Source: Butyrivibrio sp. (GTDB lineage Bacteria; Bacillota_A; Clostridia; Lachnospirales; Lachnospiraceae). Taken from it: a stretch of DNA of 5,214 nucleotides. The stretch lies in NCBI RefSeq assembly GCF_024699075.1, contig NZ_JAILQF010000127.1, positions 1-5,214 on the forward strand, written 5' to 3'. Positions within the stretch are counted from its first letter, which is position 1. Every line of letters begins with the position of its first letter. Of the stretch, positions 1-5,214 are shown piece after piece. The notes below the pieces were generated by a model. It searched no databases. It saw only the letters and a list, made by a program, of their open reading frames with translations, and was not told the DNA's origin. The translations under genes were made by a program, and so were the position numbers.

Positions 1-59
1 CAGGCTCCGCAGAGAATCAGCATTAAATTAAGTTGGTTATCTCTGATAAATTCAAACAT
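1..59 (-). CDS. N-terminus of a downstream gene, probably a membrane protein (partial)
   Basis: Nineteen complete codons are visible, reading MFEFIRDNQLNLMLILCGA, and the frame is open to the window edge. A short polar lead followed by a hydrophobic run (LNLMLILCGA) looks like the start of a first transmembrane helix. The ATG at 59 lies 7 nt after the preceding stop and has a plausible ribosome binding site. A later in-frame ATG (codon 13, at 23-21) has no such site. N-termini of this kind occur, as far as I recall, on multi-pass membrane signalling proteins of Lachnospiraceae, but the effector domain is outside the window and no function can be assigned. Its place after a receiver protein with no output makes it a candidate partner or effector. 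Confidence 0.65.
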   Translation of the reverse strand, partial: MFEFIRDNQLNLMLILCGA

Positions 60-60
60 A

Positions 61-71
61 TCCTACCTACT
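61..71 (-). promoter_or_regulatory. Ribosome binding site of the downstream gene, overlapping the receiver-protein stop codon
   Basis: The minus strand reads AGTAGGTAGGA (71-61) before the ATG at 59. AGTAGG (71-66), 6 nt from the ATG, is the best-placed Shine-Dalgarno match, and it contains the TAG stop (69-67) of the preceding gene. A second AGGA (64-61) is too close to the ATG to serve alone. The match is imperfect. The arrangement suggests translational coupling, with ribosomes finishing the receiver gene and restarting on the next. Confidence 0.6.
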
Positions 72-825
72 TATGTAAAATAAAGAACTCTTCCAGTTTC
101 TCTATCAGTTCATTTTTCTGTATAGTCTTCAAAAAATATCCTTCAGGCTTAAGTGATACAACTGCCATAACACTCTCCTTGTCGCTTTTACCTGTTAGAA
201 ACATTACTGGGATTCCCTTCGTTTCTTCATCACTTCTTAGCATTTCTAGGACCTGAGGACCACTTGTTACCGGCATCTCATGATCAAGTAGTATAAGGTC
301 AACTTTGTTTTTGCCAAGCCACTTGATAGCCTGAAGTCCTGAATTAACCATAAATACTTTAAAATTATCCTTCAGCCACTCTCTGACTATCGCAAGATAA
401 TTAGGATCATCATCAACTACAAGGATGGTCTTTTTGAATTCTCCTGATTTAGCCTTTGAAATATAATCTTTTACAGTATCGATATACTGGGCATTATCAA
501 CGGGCCTTGAAAATTCTCTGTAGATAAGATCCTTTGGAATATACCTTTCTATCCTTTGAAGATCAGTCTGCTCTCCTATCAGGATCATCTGCATATTATT
601 TTCACTGAGCCTGTCCACAAGAAAATGAATGACATCTTCACCCGGAAGATCATTTTCATCCATGTACAAGGTGATGATGGAAGCGCCTTCAATGTTTTGG
701 TATATTTCATTTATGACACAGGGAACATATCCACATTCTATTCCCGCATCCTGACTTTTACCGATCAGCACACGTACAATAAAGGTCTCTTTTAATGCGA
801 TTATTAAAGACTGTTTCTCCGCCAT
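67..825 (-). CDS. Response regulator without output domain: degenerate receiver-like domain plus intact receiver
   Basis: This is a 252-residue soluble, cytoplasmic protein with no signal peptide or membrane segment. The C-terminal half (about 131-250) is a canonical receiver: ILVVDDD with acidic pair D138/D139, phosphoacceptor D181 in LLLDHEMP, T211 in FLTGK, and K233 in YFLKT, where the usual Pro after Lys is Thr. The N-terminal half (about 5-122) has no catalytic motif but follows the receiver pattern of alternating strands and helices: SLIIAL, IECGYV, ASIITLYM, MQMILIG, and LIYREFSRPVD, which resembles the last-strand KPVD of receivers. It lacks the acidic pair after strand 1, so it is probably a pseudo-receiver used for dimerisation or partner binding. 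No DNA-binding, GGDEF, EAL or HD domain follows. The gene starts 20 nt after the hybrid kinase and is its likely phosphate acceptor, via Hpt His1302 (inference). The pseudo-receiver call is from pattern only; the intact receiver is near certain. Confidence 0.93.
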   Translation of the reverse strand: MAEKQSLIIALKETFIVRVLIGKSQDAGIECGYVPCVINEIYQNIEGASIITLYMDENDLPGEDVIHFLVDRLSENNMQMILIGEQTDLQRIERYIPKDLIYREFSRPVDNAQYIDTVKDYISKAKSGEFKKTILVVDDDPNYLAIVREWLKDNFKVFMVNSGLQAIKWLGKNKVDLILLDHEMPVTSGPQVLEMLRSDEETKGIPVMFLTGKSDKESVMAVVSLKPEGYFLKTIQKNELIEKLEEFFILHK

Positions 826-830
826 TTTGA

Positions 831-836
831 TCTCCT
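831..836 (-). promoter_or_regulatory. Ribosome binding site of the receiver-protein gene
   Basis: On the minus strand AGGAGA (836-831) lies 5 nt before the ATG at 825-823; counting from the AGGAG core the spacing is 6 nt. This near-consensus site fixes the start of the 252-residue gene. It lies in the 20-nt gap after the kinase stop (848-846), which is too short for a separate promoter. Confidence 0.85.
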
Positions 837-845
837 GTAATAGAG

Positions 846-3800
846 TTAACTATTAATAAGTTCTTCCATTCCTTCCCAGTCGAATACCTTGAGCATCTTG
901 CCAAGCTTACTGATCTTTTCTGAATCATCTTTTGGAAGTCTGTACTCTTTAAGGCCATTTAATATAAGTTCAACAGAATCATAATCCATCTGAGGGATTA
1001 TATCCTTTAAAGCTCCATATGCATCAGCCAGCTCTTCAGGAGGAATATCCTTCTTGTCCTTATCCTCTGCTTCATTCTGACTGTGCTCAAGTCTTGAAAG
1101 CTTCTCTTTATATGATGAATATTCTGCCATCATGTCCGCATGTATAAGGTCTATAAAACTCTTATCCTGCTTATTGCCGGCTTCCTCAAGATCAGCACAT
1201 ATCTTGGAGAATCTAAGTGCTCCTATGATCCTTGCAGAACTCTTAAGTGCATGAACCTTGATAGTATATAATCTTATATCTCCTGCATTATAGGCATCGC
1301 CTATAACTTTAAGATTTCCATCTATAGTTTCAAGAAATAGCTTTAACGAGAACAGATACGATGATATTCCGCCGGAATTCTTAATGCCTTCCTCTACATT
1401 GATCTCAGGAATATCATAGATCCACTTAAACTCATCCGGAATACTTGTAAGATCTTCTACTGCATCATCCTTATCAGGCTCAAGCATTATCTCTTTAGGC
1501 AGATGCTTCATGATAGTAGCTTCAAGTGATTCACTGTCTATAGGTTTTGTAAGATATCCTGTAAAGCCTCTTGATTTATAGAAATCTTCACCTACAGCTG
1601 TATTAGCTGTAAGCGCATAAACAGGTATCATAAAATCATTTTCCCTGATCCTTGATACAGTCTCTATTCCATCCATTCCAGGCATCATATGATCCAGAAA
1701 TACTATATTAAATTTAGTTTCTTTCATCTTCTCAAGACATTCTTCACCACTGGTAGCTGTAGTCACAAATATCTTTGTAGCCTTTAAAAGTCCCTTTATA
1801 ACGCTTAGGTTCATAGGATTATCATCTACTACCAAAACGTCCGCATCAGGAGCAATAAACTTAGGAACATAAGGTCCTTTTGCTTTATCCTCATTATGCT
1901 CGACAAAGAGGCCTATAGGAGTGTCATCAACTATCCTTTGGGTAACCGAAAGAATAAACTCAGAGCCTTCTCCATATACACTGTTACAAACAAGGCTTCC
2001 GCCCATAAGTTCTGCAAATCGCCTTGATATGTCAAGTCCAAGTCCTGTTCCCTGTATTCCACTGTTTTTCTGTTCTTCAAGTCTTTCATAAGCAGTGAAG
2101 AGCTTGTCCATATCTTCCTCTTTGACACCCATTCCGGTATCTTTTACGGAGAAAGATATATCGACCATGTTATCATTTCGGCCGTTAAGGGAGACTATTA
2201 AGATAAAGCCTCCATGCTGCGTGTATTTAACAGCATTAGTAAGAAGATTAAGAACTACCTGCTTGATCTTGCCATCATCTCCAAATAGCTTGACCGGCAT
2301 GATCTCATCTACTACCACGTCAAAAGTAAGCTCTTTTTCTGAGCTCTTGACTCTTATCATTGCTACTACTGATCTTATAAGATTGGCAACATCATACTCT
2401 CTTTCTACAAGGTGCATCTTACCTGATTCTATCTTGGACATATCAAGGAGATCGTTAATAAGTCCAAGCAAAGTATCAGCAGCATTCTTGATATCAAAAG
2501 AGTAGTTCATCATAGACATGAAATACCCTTTTGGAACACCTGTTGCATCTTCTCTTAATATCATCTCATTCATTCCAAGAATGGTATTAATAGGAGTCCT
2601 TACTTCATGTGAGATATTTGCAAGGAATCTTGTTTTGGCTGTGTTAGCTCTTAGTGCATCATCTCTTGCCTGTTTTATTTCTTCATATTGTTTTCTTATG
2701 ACAGTTTTCTTTATAACGTTCCAAACGATAAAACCTGTTACAAAAGCTGTCAGTAATATGATCATTACTCTTACAGCTGTAAGTTCAAAAAACCTTGCCT
2801 TTTTGACTATAAGATATGTCTGTTCAAGTAACGGTGGGTTCTTGATACCTGCAATTACCTTAACATTAAATGAATAAGTACCATATTGCATTCCTGTATA
2901 TTCTATAGGATAGAGCTGACTTTTCTTGACAATAATATCTTCATCTGATCTTCCTTCTACAGATATATAAACTTCAGGATCTACCATAGTATAGTCAATA
3001 ACAGCAAGTGATATACTTACTCTTTCATTATTAGCAGGCAGTATATAGCTTCCTGTTGCATCAGGGGTTATTTGGGTATCGCCGGAGTAGACAGATTTTA
3101 AAGCTGCCTTTACTTCCATCTTCTCTTTAAAGAAGTTATCAATATTAACTTTGCAAACACCTTGTCTGCCAGATATATAAAGATTCCCTTCATCATCAAG
3201 GGCACTGTAAGAATTGGATGTAGGTTTAAAAGGCAGTCCATTAGCAAGGTCAAAGAGTCTGTAATCAGTTATGTTATCATTAAGCATCTGATCTTTGGTC
3301 ATAGTATAGACACCAAAAGAAGACAGCATCCATATATCACCGTCACTATCGAAGTATATATCGTAATTATTGTTATTGGGGAAAGTACTAACCAGGTTAA
3401 AATCGCCTCTTCTGATATAGCCTACTCCATTAGATAATATTATCCAGTACAGATCCTCTCTATCATCTTTTTTGATTCGCTGAATTACTTCACTTGTAAG
3501 ACCATCTTCTCTTCCATATCTCTTTATGTCATTGTCTCTGATGATATACATACCATCACCATCAGTTCCAACAAGAATCTCTCCATTATCTCCTTCTTCC
3601 AAGGTAAGAAATACGGTATTCTTGATACCACTACTTGAATCTACAACTTTTGTAACCTTATAATTTTTAATAATGGCAAGACCGCCATTAGTTCCAACCA
3701 TAATAGAGCCATCAGACATTTCTTTGGCGCATCTTATATCATCACTTGGAAGTCCTTCATCTGTAGTAAAATTTATGATCTCTTCATCAGGCATATAGCA

Positions 3801-5156
3801 TACAAGTCCTGAACTGCTATTATAGGTGGATATCCATATATTTCCGTTTCTGTCACCATTTATGCATCTGATTCTTTTATCTTTTAAATATGTTGTCAGA
3901 TGATTAGATACAAGCCATCCATATTTATCCAGTATAAACAGTCCATTATCTGTTCCAACATACATGTTTTCATCAGTAAGATATGTGCAGTTGGTTACTT
4001 CATCCGGAAGCTCTGTGCTGACTGTAAGATCCTGAAAATTGCAGGCAACAATCTTCATGATACCCATGGTAGAAGATGCAACCCAGATATTACCCTGAAA
4101 ATCAGAGGTTGTCATTTCAATACCATTGTCCATAGGGATACCTGTTACCAGGTGAAAAATCTTATCCGTATCAATATATCCAATCTGACTTGTAGAAGAA
4201 ACCCATACCCTGTCACAATCATAGCTAAGCCAGTGAACGACTTCTAATGGCTGCGTCGATATGCTTTTCATATTCATCAGATTTTTGCCAAATTCGCCAT
4301 AATATACTGCGCCCCTGTCAGTAGACAAATATACATATCCGGGTTTTTCAGGATCAGCAAGAATACTTGTAATTACAGCCTTTTTGGATATCTCTTCACT
4401 TTTGTAGATCTGATCAATTTCATGATCCTTTATAGTGAAAATAATTCCATTATTTGTAGAACCATAAATAGTTCCTTCGCTATCAGAATCCAGTTTTAGA
4501 ATTCTGTTTTCCCCAATAATATCACCGCCTACTACATGTATCTCAAGATCAGAGTCCGCATAGCATACTCCGGCCGTCGTTGCGATGTAAACATTACCTT
4601 CCAAATCTTCAGCAAAGTGCCTGATAGATGATGATGGGAGGCCTTCCTTATAGGTAATCCATGTAGCCTGTTCATTTTCTATAACAACTACGCCATTATC
4701 ATTGGTTCCAACCCAGATTCTGCCTTTACTATCCTCAAAAAGTCCTCTTCCACTTGTAAGACCTTCAGAATACTCTATCTTCTCAAAAACTATTCCGTCA
4801 TATCTGTAGATACCGCTATAACTGCCAATCCACATATAACCATCACTTGCACCAATTATGAAATTGGCATCTGATGTCGCAAGGCCGCTTGTTTCATCAT
4901 AAACAACCGAAGCATAGCCTATTGAATCAACCTGACCACTTAGAACTTTGCCGCCTCCAATAGTTATTTCATCGTCATCTTCTGCATCTTCATAATCAGA
5001 AAAATCATAATCAGAAGTTTCATAGTCAGTAGTTTCATAAGATGTATCACTACAATAGCCTACGAAAGATGACATGGCACAAACAAACGCAAAAAGGACT
5101 ATGGCACAAAGCATAGCTGCTATTAACTTATTCTTTTTATTAAAAAAATGCAGCAT
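846..5156 (-). CDS. Membrane hybrid sensor histidine kinase: two beta-propellers, Y_Y_Y, HisKA, HATPase_c, REC, Hpt
   Basis: This 1436-residue transmembrane kinase resembles the hybrid two-component sensors of Bacteroidetes in its sensor half but lacks their AraC output domain. In order: a membrane segment at about 11-33; an acidic Tyr-rich linker at 36-63; fourteen blade motifs of the type x-I-W-V-G-T-x-x-G at about 107, 146, 188, 229, 274, 316, 356, 397, 439, 484, 526, 569, 607 and 658, several followed by GLPS/GLTS turns (Reg_prop repeats, enough for two seven-bladed propellers); a Y_Y_Y-like beta-sandwich at about 705-785; and a second membrane segment at about 793-815. A short basic coiled coil (816-838) leads straight into HisKA, with no HAMP or PAS. 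HisKA carries His850 in NISHEVRTP. HATPase_c has N974 (N box), DTGMG (1006-1010) and GTGLG (1036-1040). REC (about 1105-1220) has D1111/D1112, phosphoacceptor D1155, T1183 and K1204-P1205. Hpt (about 1247-1355) has His1302 in HALKSS. All catalytic motifs are intact, so kinase and phosphorelay activity are expected. The sensor half should face outside the cell. The ligand is unknown; a carbohydrate is plausible by analogy with Bacteroidetes relatives. No lipobox is seen near the N-terminal cysteines. A 76-residue tail follows Hpt. Confidence 0.95.
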   Translation of the reverse strand: MLHFFNKKNKLIAAMLCAIVLFAFVCAMSSFVGYCSDTSYETTDYETSDYDFSDYEDAEDDDEITIGGGKVLSGQVDSIGYASVVYDETSGLATSDANFIIGASDGYMWIGSYSGIYRYDGIVFEKIEYSEGLTSGRGLFEDSKGRIWVGTNDNGVVVIENEQATWITYKEGLPSSSIRHFAEDLEGNVYIATTAGVCYADSDLEIHVVGGDIIGENRILKLDSDSEGTIYGSTNNGIIFTIKDHEIDQIYKSEEISKKAVITSILADPEKPGYVYLSTDRGAVYYGEFGKNLMNMKSISTQPLEVVHWLSYDCDRVWVSSTSQIGYIDTDKIFHLVTGIPMDNGIEMTTSDFQGNIWVASSTMGIMKIVACNFQDLTVSTELPDEVTNCTYLTDENMYVGTDNGLFILDKYGWLVSNHLTTYLKDKRIRCINGDRNGNIWISTYNSSSGLVCYMPDEEIINFTTDEGLPSDDIRCAKEMSDGSIMVGTNGGLAIIKNYKVTKVVDSSSGIKNTVFLTLEEGDNGEILVGTDGDGMYIIRDNDIKRYGREDGLTSEVIQRIKKDDREDLYWIILSNGVGYIRRGDFNLVSTFPNNNNYDIYFDSDGDIWMLSSFGVYTMTKDQMLNDNITDYRLFDLANGLPFKPTSNSYSALDDEGNLYISGRQGVCKVNIDNFFKEKMEVKAALKSVYSGDTQITPDATGSYILPANNERVSISLAVIDYTMVDPEVYISVEGRSDEDIIVKKSQLYPIEYTGMQYGTYSFNVKVIAGIKNPPLLEQTYLIVKKARFFELTAVRVMIILLTAFVTGFIVWNVIKKTVIRKQYEEIKQARDDALRANTAKTRFLANISHEVRTPINTILGMNEMILREDATGVPKGYFMSMMNYSFDIKNAADTLLGLINDLLDMSKIESGKMHLVEREYDVANLIRSVVAMIRVKSSEKELTFDVVVDEIMPVKLFGDDGKIKQVVLNLLTNAVKYTQHGGFILIVSLNGRNDNMVDISFSVKDTGMGVKEEDMDKLFTAYERLEEQKNSGIQGTGLGLDISRRFAELMGGSLVCNSVYGEGSEFILSVTQRIVDDTPIGLFVEHNEDKAKGPYVPKFIAPDADVLVVDDNPMNLSVIKGLLKATKIFVTTATSGEECLEKMKETKFNIVFLDHMMPGMDGIETVSRIRENDFMIPVYALTANTAVGEDFYKSRGFTGYLTKPIDSESLEATIMKHLPKEIMLEPDKDDAVEDLTSIPDEFKWIYDIPEINVEEGIKNSGGISSYLFSLKLFLETIDGNLKVIGDAYNAGDIRLYTIKVHALKSSARIIGALRFSKICADLEEAGNKQDKSFIDLIHADMMAEYSSYKEKLSRLEHSQNEAEDKDKKDIPPEELADAYGALKDIIPQMDYDSVELILNGLKEYRLPKDDSEKISKLGKMLKVFDWEGMEELINS
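4980..5039 (-). repeat. 15-nt tandem repeat encoding an acidic Tyr-rich linker in the kinase
   Basis: Four imperfect 15-nt units encode residues 40-59 as YETTD, YETSD, YDFSD and YEDAE. On the plus strand the units appear as TCATAATCAGAAAAA (4990-5004), TCATAATCAGAAGTT (5005-5019) and TCATAGTCAGTAGTT (5020-5034), with more diverged copies on either side. The repeat sits just after the first membrane segment and before the first propeller blade, and runs into an acidic stretch (E59 to E63). It is probably a flexible spacer on the outer face of the membrane. Because the unit is a multiple of three, copy-number changes would keep the frame. Confidence 0.8.
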
Positions 5157-5178
5157 ACATACTTCCTCTTACTTACTA
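5157..5178 (-). promoter_or_regulatory. Intergenic gap with the ribosome binding site of the hybrid kinase
   Basis: The purine-rich AAGAGGAAG (5170-5162) is the Shine-Dalgarno site. Its GAGG core (5168-5165) lies 8 nt before the ATG at 5156. A second ATG at 5160-5158 overlaps out of frame (ATGTATG), lies only 4 nt from the core, and would give six codons (MYAAFF) ending at 5140. Spacing and reading frame therefore favour 5156 as the true start. The gap holds extra in-frame stops of the upstream gene and AGTAA-like repeats. I see no terminator hairpin and no convincing promoter. Confidence 0.7.
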
Positions 5179-5214
5179 TTACTTGCTGTTATACTTATTG
5201 AGAACTTCCTTAAC
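5179..5214 (-). CDS. C-terminal end of an upstream gene, possibly an ABC-transporter solute-binding protein (partial)
   Basis: Only the last 11 codons and the TAA stop (5181-5179) are in the window. They read VKEVLNKYNSK, and two further in-frame stops (TAG, TAA) follow directly. Of the three minus-strand frames entering at the window edge, one stops at once and another gives a less protein-like peptide, so this frame is preferred. A lysine-rich helix ending in an L-x-K-Y-N-type tail is common at the end of extracellular sugar-binding lipoproteins of Firmicute ABC transporters. That identification comes from memory of the family and is weak at this length. The stop lies 22 nt before the kinase start with no hairpin between, so co-transcription is likely. 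If this is a binding protein, the kinase next door may sense the same or a related ligand. Confidence 0.5.
   Translation of the reverse strand, partial: VKEVLNKYNSK

Noticed and set aside
758..958. 66-codon minus-strand frame spanning the kinase-receiver junction
   Set aside because: It overlaps the end of the kinase and the start of the receiver gene in another frame. Both of those have strong domain support.
2095..2505. 136-codon open frame on the plus strand
   Set aside because: It lies antisense to the HATPase_c and HisKA coding of the kinase, has a low-complexity Ser/Thr/Leu/Ile composition typical of antisense reading, shows no recognised motif, and the opposite strand is clearly coding.
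2518..2877. 119-codon plus-strand frame with hydrophobic stretches
   Set aside because: It is the antisense of the kinase's second membrane segment and HisKA domain. The hydrophobic residues come from the complement of that region.
3900..4247. 115-codon plus-strand frame (and a similar one at 3162-3437)
   Set aside because: Both lie antisense to propeller repeats and have no family resemblance or convincing ribosome binding site.
5049..5126. Lipoprotein signal (lipobox) at the kinase N-terminus
   Set aside because: The cysteines at residues 17, 26 and 35 are preceded by M-L, F-V and G-Y, which do not fit the lipobox rule of a small residue just before Cys. An uncleaved membrane anchor or ordinary signal segment is more likely.
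5188..5214. Possible sigma-70 -10 box TATAAC (5193-5188) upstream of the kinase
   Set aside because: A matching -35 element would fall at or beyond the window edge, and the hexamer lies inside the probable coding end of the upstream gene. One hexamer in AT-rich DNA is not adequate evidence.

Overview
The window is one stretch of densely packed genes, all read from the minus strand, so transcription runs from high to low coordinates. Base composition is AT-rich. Shine-Dalgarno sequences are purine-rich and protein style is acidic, with many D, E, I and K residues. The domain architecture (a two-propeller hybrid kinase with REC and Hpt, followed by a receiver-only protein) fits a low-GC Firmicute, most likely a Lachnospiraceae gut or rumen anaerobe of the Butyrivibrio/Pseudobutyrivibrio type. 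That assignment rests on style and architecture from memory, not on a search.

Layout in transcription order: (1) 5214-5179, the last 11 codons and stop of an upstream gene. Its C-terminus resembles the end of an ABC-transporter solute-binding protein, but too little is visible to be sure. (2) 5156-846, a 1436-residue membrane hybrid sensor histidine kinase. It has an N-terminal membrane segment, an acidic Tyr-rich repeat linker, fourteen propeller-blade motifs (two seven-bladed beta-propellers), a Y_Y_Y-like domain, a second membrane segment, HisKA, HATPase_c, a receiver (REC), Hpt and a C-terminal helical extension. (3) 825-67, a 252-residue receiver protein made of a degenerate N-terminal receiver-like domain and an intact C-terminal receiver, with no DNA-binding or enzymatic output domain. 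(4) 59-1, the first 19 codons of a downstream gene whose N-terminus looks membrane-inserted.

The gaps between coding regions are 22, 20 and 7 nt. None contains an obvious terminator, so the genes probably form one operon. The simplest model is that the periplasmic-side propellers detect a ligand, plausibly a carbohydrate. Phosphate would then pass His850 -> Asp1155 -> His1302 inside the kinase and on to Asp181 of the receiver protein. Because that protein has no output domain, the final response must come through a partner, possibly the downstream membrane protein. No region longer than 300 bases is gene-free. I saw no RNA genes, CRISPR arrays, insertion sequences or attachment sites.
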